From Pseudomonas sp. MWU13-2105 (GTDB lineage Bacteria; Pseudomonadota; Gammaproteobacteria; Pseudomonadales; Pseudomonadaceae), in contig NZ_JALLIY010000005.1 of the NCBI RefSeq assembly GCF_023242315.1, positions 186,001-250,000 on the forward strand: DNA of 64,000 nt. Direction: 5' to 3'. The stretch's first letter is position 1. Every line of letters starts with the position of its first letter. Position numbers and translations under genes: made by a program. Shown in pieces: positions 26,473 to 35,057 of the stretch. Below the pieces are notes generated by a model. It was given only the letters and a program-made list of their open reading frames with translations, made no database searches and was not told where the DNA came from.

Positions 26473-26521
26473 GCCATGGCGCCGACCGGCAAACGGTCCT
26501 TGCTTCACGGCAACAAACAGT

Positions 26522-26535
26522 ATTACGGTATACCA
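26522..26535. promoter_or_regulatory. Operator, GntR type (TGGTATACCA class)
   Basis: ATTACGGTATACCA repeats the first 14 bases of the 25922 site exactly and lies 53 bases before the luciferase-like gene. The right arm is less complete (ACAG instead of TAAT). Confidence 0.72.
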
Positions 26536-26588
26536 ACAGTTCAGCCGCCAGACCTGCCGGCCAACAACAAAAACCCGAGGTAAGCGTC

Positions 26589-27632
26589 ATGAAGTTTTCC
26601 CTCTTCATCCATATGGAGCGCTGGGACGAAAGTGTCAGTCATCGCCAGCTGTTCGAAGACCTCAGCGAGCTGACCCTGCTGGCCGAGGCCGGCGGTTTCA
26701 GCACCGTCTGGATCGGCGAGCACCACGCCATGGAATACACCATTTCGCCGAGCCCGATGCCGCTGCTGGCCTATCTCGCCGCCAAGACCAGCACCATTCA
26801 CCTGGGCGCCGGCACCATCATCGCGCCTTTCTGGCACCCGTTGCGGGTCGCCGGGGAATGTGCCCTGCTGGATGTGATCAGCAATGGCCGGATGGAAGTC
26901 GGCCTGGCCCGTGGCGCCTACCAGGTGGAATTCGATCGCATGGCCGGCGGCATGCCGGCCTCCTCCGGTGGCCAGGCGTTGCGGGAAATGGTTCCGGTGG
27001 TACGCGCCCTGTGGCAAGGCGACTATGCCCACGACGGCGAGATCTGGAAGTTCCCTACCTCCACCAGCGTCCCCAAGCCGATCCAGAAGCCCAACCCGCC
27101 GATGTGGATCGCCGCCCGCGACCCGGACTCGCACAACTTCGCCGTGGCCAATGGCTGCAACGTGATGGTCACGCCCTTGATGAAGGGCGACGAGGAGGTG
27201 CTGGACCTGAAGAACAAGTTCCAGGCCGCGCTGGACAACAACCCCGAGGTGCCGCGCCCGCAACTGATGGTGCTGCGCCACACCCACGTGCATGCGGTCG
27301 ACGATCCCGAAGGCTGGAAAGTCGGGGCCACGGCGATCTCGAAATTCTATCGGACCTTCGACGCCTGGTTCGGCAACAAGCAGGTGCCGGTCAACGGCTT
27401 CCTGGCGCCAAGCCCGGAAGAAAAGTTTGCCGAACGGCCGGAATTCGCCCTGGAGAATATCCGCAAGAACACCATGATCGGCACGCCACAGGAAGTCATC
27501 GAGCGGATCCGCTATTACCAGGCACTGGGGGTCGATGAATACAGCTTCTGGTGCGACAACAGCCTGCCCCACGCCGAAAAGAAAAAGTCCCTGGAACTGT
27601 TTATCCAGCAGGTGGTGCCGGCCTTTCGCTGA
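26589..27632 (+). CDS. Luciferase-like FMN-dependent monooxygenase
   Basis: The 347-residue TIM-barrel protein has bacterial-luciferase family motifs: MKFSLFIHMERWD, AEAGGFSTVWIGEHHAMEYTISPSP, TSTIHLGAGTIIAPFWHPLRVAGECALLDVISNGRMEVGLARGA and MIGTPQEVIERIRYY. Such enzymes use FMNH2 from a separate reductase to insert oxygen into aldehydes, ketones, amines, sulfonates or heterocycles. The substrate is not evident. Shared operators tie it to the flavin reductase, the ribBA-like gene and possibly the polyamine-type importer, which may bring in the substrate. Confidence 0.9.
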   Translation: MKFSLFIHMERWDESVSHRQLFEDLSELTLLAEAGGFSTVWIGEHHAMEYTISPSPMPLLAYLAAKTSTIHLGAGTIIAPFWHPLRVAGECALLDVISNGRMEVGLARGAYQVEFDRMAGGMPASSGGQALREMVPVVRALWQGDYAHDGEIWKFPTSTSVPKPIQKPNPPMWIAARDPDSHNFAVANGCNVMVTPLMKGDEEVLDLKNKFQAALDNNPEVPRPQLMVLRHTHVHAVDDPEGWKVGATAISKFYRTFDAWFGNKQVPVNGFLAPSPEEKFAERPEFALENIRKNTMIGTPQEVIERIRYYQALGVDEYSFWCDNSLPHAEKKKSLELFIQQVVPAFR

Positions 27633-27650
27633 GTCCTGGTCTCGACCGCA

Positions 27651-27767
27651 ACTGTAGGAACAGGCGGTCGAGGTTCGATTGCTCGCGGTGCAGGTGACGT
27701 TGCAATGGGTGTCAGGCAGCCCGTGTTCGCGTTGACGACCAGCGCGAGCACGCTCGCTCCTGCAGGT
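27651..27767. repeat. Degenerate REP-like inverted repeats
   Basis: The 153-base gap between the monooxygenase and the convergent PAS gene contains CTGTAGGAACAGGCGG near 27653 and a facing arm ending GCTCGCTCCTGCAGG near 27766. They resemble a REP pair with sequence drift or insertion in the left arm. Confidence 0.45.
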
Positions 27768-27785
27768 CTCATAGCCGGCACGGGA

Positions 27786-28541
27786 TCACGGAGCCTTGCG
27801 CTCGAAAATCGCGCCCTCGATCCCCAGTACCTCGCGATTGTCGGAATAGATCCCGACCCCCTTCTCCCACACCGTCTTGATCGAATGATCGGCGCAACGA
27901 ATCCGATAGTTGAGTTCGAACGCCTCCTGCCGCGACAAGGCGTATTGCACCTCGCGCCAGACGTAGTCGGCATCCTGCGGATGAATCAGGCTGTTGTAGG
28001 TGAAGTCATGGTTGTCCACCAGGCGCTGCGCCGGATAACCGGTCAGTTGCAGGCAGCCGGCGCTGACAAACTCCATGGTCCAGTCGCGGTTGTTGCGCCC
28101 GCGGTAAATCAGCCCGGGCATGCTGTCGAGCAGGCTCTGGGTGCTGCGCTGGCTGGCTTGCAGGGCAATTTCCCGACGTTTGTGCGCGGTGACATCACTG
28201 ACCGCCAGGTAAAAACCCTCGGCGCCGCGCTTGAGATTGACCTCGAACCAGCGCAACTCGCCCGAAGGGTGGACGAAACGCAGGCGCTGGTTGAAGGCCG
28301 TCTCGGGGCGTCGGCGCAATGCCTGGAGCGCCTGCCGCCATAGCGGCCGATCCTCCTGATGCACATAGTCGATCAGTGCGCGCTGGGCGTCCGGCCGGTC
28401 CATCAAGACAACCCAGGCGCTATTGCAGCGGGTGATCCGCGCATCGTCGCCGAGCTCCAGCAACGCCACCGGGAAGTGGTCCAGCAGCGCCTCGACCGGC
28501 TCGGTCAACAACGCTTCGAGCAGTGATCCGCGCTTGTCCAT
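27786..28541 (-). CDS. Protein with two PAS domains
   Basis: A 251-residue protein with two PAS units: residues about 15-120 (LDHFPVALLELGDDARITRCNSAWVVLM and a PAC-like WFEVNLKRGAEGFYLAVSDVT) and about 135-245 (LLDSMPGLIYRGRNNRDWTMEFVSAGCLQLTGYPAQRL). There is no output domain and no membrane span. It starts two bases after the response regulator stop and so is the third gene of a kinase/regulator operon. It may sense a ligand or redox state and act on the kinase (inference). Confidence 0.82.
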   Translation of the reverse strand: MDKRGSLLEALLTEPVEALLDHFPVALLELGDDARITRCNSAWVVLMDRPDAQRALIDYVHQEDRPLWRQALQALRRRPETAFNQRLRFVHPSGELRWFEVNLKRGAEGFYLAVSDVTAHKRREIALQASQRSTQSLLDSMPGLIYRGRNNRDWTMEFVSAGCLQLTGYPAQRLVDNHDFTYNSLIHPQDADYVWREVQYALSRQEAFELNYRIRCADHSIKTVWEKGVGIYSDNREVLGIEGAIFERKAP

Positions 28542-28543
28542 GA

Positions 28544-29203
28544 CTAATGACGCTCCTCTTGTCGCCCGCTCCCGGCGTTGTGCACCCAGGCCGCCAGTTC
28601 CAGGCGCGAGTGCTGGTTCAACTTCTGCAGGAGATTTTTCACGTAGATCTTCACCGTGCCGTCGCTGATCCCCAGTTCCCGGGCGATCTGCTTGTTGCTC
28701 ATGCCGGCGGCGATCAATGCCAGGGTCTGCCCCTCGCGTTCGGTCAGGCCGCCAGGGTCCGCCCGCGGTGGCGCCGGGGCGGCTTCACCCTGCCCGGCCA
28801 ACAGCGAAACCAGGCTGTCGTCGAGGACAATCGCGCCCTTGTTGCAATTGCGCATATAGGCCAGCAGCGCATCGGGCTCGGTCTCCTTGAGCACATAGCC
28901 ATTGGCGCCCAGGCGCAGCGCCGCCAGCAGCTCGGCGCGGTCCATCGACGCCGTCAGCACCACGATCTGGCAGCCGAGGCGCAACTGGCGCAACTCGTCG
29001 AGCACCTGCAAACCGCTGAGGCCGGGCATGTGCAAATCCAACAGGACCTGCTGCGGCGCCAGGCTCAGCGCCAGGTTGATGCCTTCGCGACCGCTGGCGG
29101 CCTGGCCCACCACCTCGAAATCGTCACTGGCGGCAAACAACTGCGCCAGCCCCTTGCGGAACAGCGGATGATCATCGATCAACAATAAGGTCGTGCAGTC
29201 CAT
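28544..29203 (-). CDS. NarL/LuxR-type response regulator
   Basis: The 219-residue protein has a receiver domain (LLIDDHPLFRKGL, phosphoacceptor D56 in LLDLHMPG, K in YVLKETEPDAL) and a LuxR-type DNA-binding domain (LTEREGQTLALIAAGMSNKQIARELGISDGTVKIYVKNLLQKLN). ATG at 29203 with GGGGAG upstream is chosen; the frame opens earlier, inside the kinase gene. It overlaps the kinase by 32 bases. The operon is divergent from dmmA, which makes the methylated-amine genes the probable target. Confidence 0.92.
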   Translation of the reverse strand: MDCTTLLLIDDHPLFRKGLAQLFAASDDFEVVGQAASGREGINLALSLAPQQVLLDLHMPGLSGLQVLDELRQLRLGCQIVVLTASMDRAELLAALRLGANGYVLKETEPDALLAYMRNCNKGAIVLDDSLVSLLAGQGEAAPAPPRADPGGLTEREGQTLALIAAGMSNKQIARELGISDGTVKIYVKNLLQKLNQHSRLELAAWVHNAGSGRQEERH

Positions 29204-30374
29204 TGAAACTCCCCTGGGGATCGTCTGCGTGGCGGGAAAGCCCCAGGTGCACGCGCACACCATGGGGGCGGATCGGTTCAATGGACAGTCGCGCGCCAAT
29301 GCTACTGGCCCGTTCGCGGATGATTTCCAGGCCGAAATGGTTGTCTTCGCCGCAGGCCTGGCTCAGCCCGATGCCATCATCCTCCACCGCGACCGAAACC
29401 TCGCCCTCCTGAGTCTGGCGCAGCTCGATGCGCACGTGCCGCGCATGGGAATGGCGCACCGCGTTGGCCAGGGCTTCGCGGATGATCTGCAGGATCTGCA
29501 ATTCGGTTTCCGGGTTGAGGGCATCGTCGGCCAGGCGGTTGTCCAGCTCGAAGACGATGATGCAACGCCGGGAAAACTCCGCCACCGAGTCCGCCAGGGC
29601 CTGGCGCAACGAACGCCCGTCCATGGTCAGCCGGGCGCTGGTGATCAGTTCGCGGACCTGGCGCTGCAACTGGCTCAGGCCACTGCGCAGCTCCCCCAGC
29701 GCGGCGTCGACCTGTGCCGGCTCGCCCAGGCGCGAATGCAGCAGGCGCGCCTGGAACGACAAGTAGCCCAACTGCTGGGCCACCGAGTCATGCAGCTCGC
29801 GGGCCAGGGCGCCGTACTGGGACGTGGCGTGCTTGCGCTGCTGCTCGCGCTTGTGCCGCAGCAGTTGCACCGTGACCCCGACCGCCCGCGCCGTCTCTTC
29901 CAGCAGTTGGCGCAAGGTCCGCCCGAGCGGGCCCGGGGCATCGAGCAACAACAGGCCGCGCTGCACCGTGTCCGCCTCCGGCAAGGCACAGAGCAGGCGA
30001 TACGTGCCGTGCCGCTGACAGGCCCGGCACGGCTGCGGCAACTCGCTGACGGCGCCACCGCGCCAGGGACAGTTCGCCTCGCCCTGGCACAGACGGGTCA
30101 ATTGCTTGCGGGACGGGCCGAGGTCCTCGTCACCGAGCATCAGGTTCAGCCGGTGACCGGGCAACAGTGCTTCGAAACGGTCCAGCAGACGTGGCCAGGC
30201 ACCGTCAGCGTGCATCAGGCACAGGGGCAACTCGGCCAGCAGCCCGCGCACCTGGCGGACTTGTCCGGGGCTCACGCGCTGAAACCAGCGGGCCCACCAC
30301 TGTGGTCGTGTTCGCACTGTCGATGACTCCCCGTCCGCTGACTCAACCCTGGCTGGCAAGCGAGCAACTTCCAT
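29172..30374 (-). CDS. Soluble NarX-type sensor histidine kinase with N-terminal cysteine cluster
   Basis: The 400-residue kinase lacks membrane spans. Residues about 40-175 form a GAF-like sensor with cysteines 96, 102, 116, 119 and 129 (LCQGEANCPW, QPCRACQRHGTYRLLC), which could bind zinc or an Fe-S cluster or act as redox switch. The HisKA_3 box has H195 (ALARELHDSVAQQLG), followed by an ATPase domain with NAVRHSHARHVRIEL, DDGIGLS and FGLEIIRERA. It would phosphorylate the overlapping NarL-type regulator. The signal is unknown; its position divergent from dmmA suggests methylated amines or C1 stress. Confidence 0.88.
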   Translation of the reverse strand: MEVARLPARVESADGESSTVRTRPQWWARWFQRVSPGQVRQVRGLLAELPLCLMHADGAWPRLLDRFEALLPGHRLNLMLGDEDLGPSRKQLTRLCQGEANCPWRGGAVSELPQPCRACQRHGTYRLLCALPEADTVQRGLLLLDAPGPLGRTLRQLLEETARAVGVTVQLLRHKREQQRKHATSQYGALARELHDSVAQQLGYLSFQARLLHSRLGEPAQVDAALGELRSGLSQLQRQVRELITSARLTMDGRSLRQALADSVAEFSRRCIIVFELDNRLADDALNPETELQILQIIREALANAVRHSHARHVRIELRQTQEGEVSVAVEDDGIGLSQACGEDNHFGLEIIRERASSIGARLSIEPIRPHGVRVHLGLSRHADDPQGSFNGLHDLIVDR

Positions 30375-30446
30375 GCCCCGCAGGCCAATAACGACGGGCT
30401 ATCTCCAAAGAGGTACTGCTTCTTTCGGATTGAGTGGAATTTCCTT

Positions 30447-30467
30447 CTGGGAAACTATCTTCCCCAG
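30447..30467. promoter_or_regulatory. Inverted repeat upstream of dmmA
   Basis: CTGGGAAAC and CTTCCCCAG form an imperfect inverted repeat 30 bases before the dmmA start. It resembles the GGGAAWA-N3-TWTTCCC sites at 47958 and 48808, so it may be a weaker binding site for the same regulator. Confidence 0.45.
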
Positions 30468-30496
30468 CAAGAAACAAGTCAGCCAGGAACGCCAAC

Positions 30497-31009
30497 ATGA
30501 TGGATAGACCCAGCGCCGCCCCCGACCGGCTTCACAGCCTCCCCGTCTACCGGGAACCCGTGCCCCGCCAGGCAGCTCGCCGGCACCTGGTTGTCAGGCA
30601 ATCGACGACACTCGGCACGGCCTTTGTCGAGGGCCTCGAGCAGCCGCTGCTGCTGAATGCCCAGGGCCGGGACTTTCCCTCGCGCCTCACCAACCTGCTC
30701 GCCGATGCCACGGTCGGCTGCCACCTGTACATCCTCGGTGACGAAACCTTTCTCTGGCTGGTCCACGGTCAGGCCCGCGGTGCCGGGCTGCACGACGACG
30801 AAATCGACATGACGCTCTGCACCCCCGGCAGTCGACGGGTCTATTGCGTGCATTGCGGGCTGACCCAGGCCGCCAGCGCGGCGGACCGCCTCCACTGCAT
30901 CGGTTGCCAGGTGCAACTGGGAATCCGCGCCCACTTTTCCAAACGCCTGGGCGCCTACCTCGGGGTCTGCGACGACGCCGACCACCCCTACGCCGGAGCC
31001 GGCTCATGA
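30497..31009 (+). CDS. dmmA: Dimethylamine monooxygenase subunit DmmA-like
   Basis: A 170-residue protein with TNLLADATVGCHLYILGDETFLW in the middle and a C-terminal zinc-ribbon-like pair CVHC (117-120) and CIGC (134-137). It matches the small subunit encoded with a ferredoxin reductase and a DUF3445 protein in DmmABC operons; its catalytic part in the complex is not settled. AGGA eight bases before ATG 30497 decides the start. The stop overlaps the next start (ATGA). Confidence 0.8.
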   Translation: MMDRPSAAPDRLHSLPVYREPVPRQAARRHLVVRQSTTLGTAFVEGLEQPLLLNAQGRDFPSRLTNLLADATVGCHLYILGDETFLWLVHGQARGAGLHDDEIDMTLCTPGSRRVYCVHCGLTQAASAADRLHCIGCQVQLGIRAHFSKRLGAYLGVCDDADHPYAGAGS

Positions 31010-31941
31010 GCGCGCCACTGCACGTGCGGGTGAGCGCGGCACGCCTGCTCACGCCCCTGGTCCGCGAATTCACCCTGGTGCCTTGCACCGGCACCTTGCC
31101 GGGCTTCTCTTCGGGCAGCCATGTGCAAGTTCACCTGCCGCTGGGCGAACGGACCCTGCGCAACGCCTACTCGCTGACCGGCGACCCGGCCGACCACCGC
31201 CAGTACCGTATCGCCGTGCGTCTGCAAGAGGCCTCACGGGGTGGCTCGCGCTATCTGCACCAGCAGGTCGAAGTCGGCGACCGCCTGACGATCTCGCCAC
31301 CGGCCAATCTGTTCGCCCCGCACCCGACTGCGCAGTTGCACATCCTGATTGCCGGCGGTATCGGCATCACCCCGTTCATGGCCTATCTCGACGCCCTGCA
31401 ACGGCGCCAGGCGAATGTCGAACTGCACTACCTCTACCGCCCGGGCCTGACCGATGCCTATCTCGACGAGTTGCGGGAGCGCCTGGGTCCGCACCTGCGC
31501 TGTTACCCAGCGGGCAGGCCTTTCGATTTGCAGGCGATCCTGCGCGACCGGCCCCTGGGCAGCCATGTCTACAGCTGCGGTCCGCAGCGCCTGCTCGAAG
31601 CGGTGCGGGACAGCGCGAACCGCCTGGGCTGGCCCGCCAGCCGCGTGCATTGGGAAGCCTTCAGCGCCGCGCAGCCCGGCCAGCCCTTCGAACTGGAACT
31701 GGCCCGCAGCGGCCGGCGCCTCCAGGTCGGTGCCGGGCAGAGCCTGCTCGAGGCCCTGGAAAGCGCCGGCGTCGCGCCGCCCAGCCTGTGTCGTGGCGGC
31801 GTCTGTGGACAGTGCCAGACCCGCCATCTGCACGGCGCAATCGAACACCGCGACAGCTTCCTCAGCCGTGCCGAGCAGGCCGAGTTCCTTATGCCCTGTG
31901 TATCGCGCGGCTGCGGCCCGCGGGTTTTGCTAGACCTCTAG
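31006..31941 (+). CDS. dmmB: Dimethylamine monooxygenase reductase subunit DmmB (flavin, [2Fe-2S])
   Basis: The 311-residue protein is a phthalate-dioxygenase-reductase-type electron donor. It has a flavin-binding RNAYSLTGDP (residues 52-61), an NAD-binding IAGGIGITPFMAYLDAL and YSCGP, and a C-terminal plant-type ferredoxin with C262, C267, C270 and C298. It would carry electrons from NAD(P)H to the haem-containing DmmC. A vanillate-demethylase-type reductase is the nearest alternative family, but the flanking genes identify the complex. Confidence 0.88.
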   Translation: MSAPLHVRVSAARLLTPLVREFTLVPCTGTLPGFSSGSHVQVHLPLGERTLRNAYSLTGDPADHRQYRIAVRLQEASRGGSRYLHQQVEVGDRLTISPPANLFAPHPTAQLHILIAGGIGITPFMAYLDALQRRQANVELHYLYRPGLTDAYLDELRERLGPHLRCYPAGRPFDLQAILRDRPLGSHVYSCGPQRLLEAVRDSANRLGWPASRVHWEAFSAAQPGQPFELELARSGRRLQVGAGQSLLEALESAGVAPPSLCRGGVCGQCQTRHLHGAIEHRDSFLSRAEQAEFLMPCVSRGCGPRVLLDL

Positions 31942-31950
31942 GAGTCGACC

Positions 31951-32967
31951 ATGTCCGTTCAATTCAGCCCACTCCAGACTTATCGAGAGCCGTTCAGCTT
32001 TCGCAACAGCGCCAAGGCCATCCAGCGCTTTCCGTTCCCCTTCACAGAGGACAGCTATCTCTACTCGGTGAACATCGAACCGGCGAACTCGAAGGACCCC
32101 GGCTCGATCTACGAACACTGGTTCGACATCGACGAGCACTACCGCTCGGAAATGGCCGAACGCGCCCGGGTCCTGGACCAGGACCCGCGCCGCTACCTGG
32201 TGCTGCCGCATATGCAGGAAGCCGCCTGGGACGCCCTGGAAATGCTGATGGAGAAACTTGCCGACGCTTATCCGCAGTGGTTCGAACTCGACCGCGACGG
32301 CCGGCACTGGCACTGGCGCAACAAGGCCCTGGCGATCGACCAGCGCTTCACCTTCGGCGATGCCACGAGCCTGCCGTGCGAACCGTTGGAGTACATCACC
32401 CGCCAGGTCCAGGGCGACTTCGCCCTGCTCGACCAGCGCGACGGCGATCTGTTCATGGATGCCGGCATGGTCACCAGCCCGGCGGACTGGTCGCTGGCCT
32501 TCGATGCCGGGATGAGCTTCAAGCAATGGCATTCGCCGGTGCCCATGGCCCACCAGATGGGCATCTTCGAGCGGGCCCTGAAGTACCTGCTCAATGTGCC
32601 GGTGGGCCAGCCGGTACGGCGCCTGAACTGGACGCTGACGATCAACCCGCGCCTCGACTCCTCACCGGAAACCTTCCACGAATGGGGCGCCGACCGCGGC
32701 AGCGTGACGGCGGAAAACGCCGGGCGCCTGGTGCACCTGCGGGTCGAATTGCAACTGATGGCGCGCCTGCCGCGCAGCAATGGCCTGATGTTCAGCATCC
32801 GCACCTACCTGATCAGCCTCGACGAACTGGTCAGCCAGCCCGGCTGGGGTTGCCGCCTGCACCGCGTGCTGCGCGACCTGCCCGAACCGATCGCCGACTA
32901 CAAGGGCATGAGCCGTTACCGAGAGACCCTGGTCAAGTGGCTGAGCCGCTTCGACCCCGACGCCTGA
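31951..32967 (+). CDS. dmmC: Dimethylamine monooxygenase subunit DmmC (DUF3445, haem-dependent oxidative N-demethylase family)
   Basis: The 338-residue protein is of the DUF3445 family: DSYLYSVNIEPANSKDPGSIYEHWFDIDEHYRSEM, DLFMDAGMVTSPADWSLAFDAGMSFKQWHSPVPM, RLNWTLTINPRLDSS and LRVELQLMARLPRSNGLMFSIRTYLISLDEL. Family members bind haem and demethylate secondary amines with oxygen, here dimethylamine to methylamine plus formaldehyde. GGAG precedes the ATG. It is the catalytic subunit by family knowledge. Confidence 0.88.
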   Translation: MSVQFSPLQTYREPFSFRNSAKAIQRFPFPFTEDSYLYSVNIEPANSKDPGSIYEHWFDIDEHYRSEMAERARVLDQDPRRYLVLPHMQEAAWDALEMLMEKLADAYPQWFELDRDGRHWHWRNKALAIDQRFTFGDATSLPCEPLEYITRQVQGDFALLDQRDGDLFMDAGMVTSPADWSLAFDAGMSFKQWHSPVPMAHQMGIFERALKYLLNVPVGQPVRRLNWTLTINPRLDSSPETFHEWGADRGSVTAENAGRLVHLRVELQLMARLPRSNGLMFSIRTYLISLDELVSQPGWGCRLHRVLRDLPEPIADYKGMSRYRETLVKWLSRFDPDA

Positions 32968-33011
32968 TCGCGTTGATCCCCTACTCACCTTTGACCGACA
33001 AGGACCTGCAT

Positions 33012-34142
33012 ATGGCTCATTCATGGCGCATATCCGCACTCGCCGAGCGCCACCGCGCACTCGGCTCGAACCTGGAAGACTGGAACGGCATGGGCACCGC
33101 CTGGACCTACGCCAGCGACCTCGCCGATCACCACGAGGCGATCCGCACCCGCGCCGGGTTGATGGACGTGTCCGGACTGAAAAAAGTCCACTACGTCGGC
33201 CCGCACGCCGAGAGCCTGCTGCAATGGGCGACCACCCGCGATATCAGCAAGCTGTATCCGGGCAAATCGGTGTACGCCTCGATGCTCGACGAGGACGGCA
33301 AGTTCGTCGACGACTGCATCGTCTATCGCACCGGGCCCAACGCCTTCATGGTGGTGCATGGCGCCGGCAGCGGCCATGAGATGCTGGTGCGCTCGGCCCA
33401 GGGCCGGCAGGTCGCGGTGCTGTTCGACGACGACCTGCACGACCTGTCGTTGCAAGGCCCGCTGGCAGTGGACTTTCTTGCCGAGCACGTGCCCGGCATT
33501 CGCCAACTGCCCTACTTCCACCACCTGCAAACCCGCCTGTTCGAGCGTCCGGTGATGATCTCACGCACCGGCTACACCGGCGAGCGCGGCTACGAGATCT
33601 TCTGCAAGGCCGCCGATGCGCCCTGGCTCTGGGACCGGATCCTCGACCAGGGCGCGGGCCTGGGCATCATCCCCTGCGCCTTTACCGCCCTGGACTGGTT
33701 GCGGGTGGAAAGCTCGCTGATGTTCTTCCCCTATGACAACTCGCAGATGTACCCCTTCGCCGACGAGAAGCCCGGCGACACGCTCTGGGAAATGGGCCTG
33801 GAGTTCACCGTCTCGCCGGAAAAACGCGACTTTCGCGGTGCCGAGGAACATCGCCGCCTACAGGGCCGCGAGCGCTTCAAGATCACTGGCCTGCTGCTCG
33901 ACGGCGTACGCGCCGCCGAGGCCGGTGACAGCCTCTGGCAAGGCGGCCAACAGGTCGGCGTGGTCACCTGCGGCATGTATTCGCGCTTGAGCAAACGCTC
34001 CATGGCGATCGCGCGCATGAACGTCGCCTGCTCCGTGCCGGGTATCGCCGTGCAGGTGCGCGGCAGCCTGGAGACCGGCGCCGTCAGCCACGCGCTGCCC
34101 TTCGACGATCCGCAGAAAAGCAAACGCACCGCCAAGGGCTGA
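33012..34142 (+). CDS. GcvT-family folate-dependent aminomethyltransferase-like protein (DmmD-like)
   Basis: A 376-residue GcvT-fold protein: AGLMDVSGLKKVHYVGPHAESLLQW, DEDGKFVDDCIVYRTGPNAFMVVHG, ISRTGYTGERGYEIFCKAADAPWLWDRI and the C-terminal barrel with GQQVGVVTCGMYS. It is not part of a glycine cleavage operon. In dmm operons a GcvT-like protein (DmmD) is thought to hand formaldehyde from demethylation to tetrahydrofolate; the purU and folD genes that follow fit that role. The frame is open for 640 codons upstream by chance across dmmB and dmmC; AAGGA before ATG 33012 marks the start. Confidence 0.85.
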   Translation: MAHSWRISALAERHRALGSNLEDWNGMGTAWTYASDLADHHEAIRTRAGLMDVSGLKKVHYVGPHAESLLQWATTRDISKLYPGKSVYASMLDEDGKFVDDCIVYRTGPNAFMVVHGAGSGHEMLVRSAQGRQVAVLFDDDLHDLSLQGPLAVDFLAEHVPGIRQLPYFHHLQTRLFERPVMISRTGYTGERGYEIFCKAADAPWLWDRILDQGAGLGIIPCAFTALDWLRVESSLMFFPYDNSQMYPFADEKPGDTLWEMGLEFTVSPEKRDFRGAEEHRRLQGRERFKITGLLLDGVRAAEAGDSLWQGGQQVGVVTCGMYSRLSKRSMAIARMNVACSVPGIAVQVRGSLETGAVSHALPFDDPQKSKRTAKG

Positions 34143-34160
34143 ACCACCCCAGGAGTTTCC

Positions 34161-35027
34161 ATGGACCATCCACAGCCACACTACATTCTCAAGATCACCT
34201 GTCCGGCCACTTCCGGCATCGTCGCGGCGATCACCTCGTGCCTGGCCGGGCACAACTGCTACATCAGCGAGCTGGCGCAGTTCGACGATGAGTTCACCGG
34301 GCGTTTCTTCATGCGCGCGGTGTTCCGCTTCAACAAAGCTGCGCGCGCCGATATCGGCGCATTGCGCGAAGGCCTCGGCGGCCTGGCCGGCGGCTTCGAC
34401 ATGCAATGGGAACTGTTCAGCGGCGCCGAACCGACCCGGGTGCTGCTGATGGTCAGCAAGTTCGACCATTGCCTGACCGACCTGCTCTACCGCCACCGCA
34501 AGGGCGAGATGGACATGACCATCACCGCCGTGGTCTCCAACCACCTGGACCTGCGGCCGATGGCCGAGCGCGAAGGCATCCGCTTCATCTACCTGCCGGT
34601 GACCAAGGACAGCAAGGCCGGGCAGGAAGCCGAACTGCTGCGCATCGTCGAGGAAACCCGCACCGACCTGGTGGTGCTCGCCCGCTACATGCAGATCCTC
34701 TCCGACGACCTGTGCCGCCAGCTGTCGGGCCGCGCGATCAATATCCACCACTCGTTCCTGCCCGGTTTCAAGGGTGCCAAGCCCTATCACCAGGCCTACG
34801 AGCGTGGCGTCAAGCTGATCGGCGCCACCGCCCACTACGTCACCAGCGACCTCGACGAAGGCCCGATCATCGAGCAGGAAATCCAGCGCGTCGACCACAC
34901 CCACCGGCCCGACTCGCTGGTCGCCATCGGCCGCGACACCGAAACCGTCGCGCTTTCCAAGGCGCTGAAATACCACCTGGAACACCGGGTCTTCATCAAC
35001 CAGGACAAGACAGTGATTTTTCGCTGA
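34161..35027 (+). CDS. purU: Formyltetrahydrofolate deformylase, copy 1
   Basis: The 288-residue protein has an N-terminal ACT domain (YILKITCPATSGIVAAITSCLAGHNCYISELAQFDDEFTGRFFMRAVF) and a formyltransferase fold with the catalytic N-H-D set (SNHLDL, INIHHSFLPGFKGAKPY, TSDLDEGPII). It releases formate and tetrahydrofolate from 10-formyl-THF. AGGAG precedes the ATG. A second, very similar copy lies at 48917, with strongest divergence in the first 100 residues. Confidence 0.92.
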   Translation: MDHPQPHYILKITCPATSGIVAAITSCLAGHNCYISELAQFDDEFTGRFFMRAVFRFNKAARADIGALREGLGGLAGGFDMQWELFSGAEPTRVLLMVSKFDHCLTDLLYRHRKGEMDMTITAVVSNHLDLRPMAEREGIRFIYLPVTKDSKAGQEAELLRIVEETRTDLVVLARYMQILSDDLCRQLSGRAINIHHSFLPGFKGAKPYHQAYERGVKLIGATAHYVTSDLDEGPIIEQEIQRVDHTHRPDSLVAIGRDTETVALSKALKYHLEHRVFINQDKTVIFR

Positions 35028-35057
35028 GCGCCGACTCCATCATTACGAGGCACGATC

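Noticed and set aside
31083..33011. Long upstream extension of the GcvT-like gene
   Set aside because: The frame is open by chance across dmmB and dmmC, which have clear domain motifs in their own frames; a ribosome site marks the ATG at 33012.
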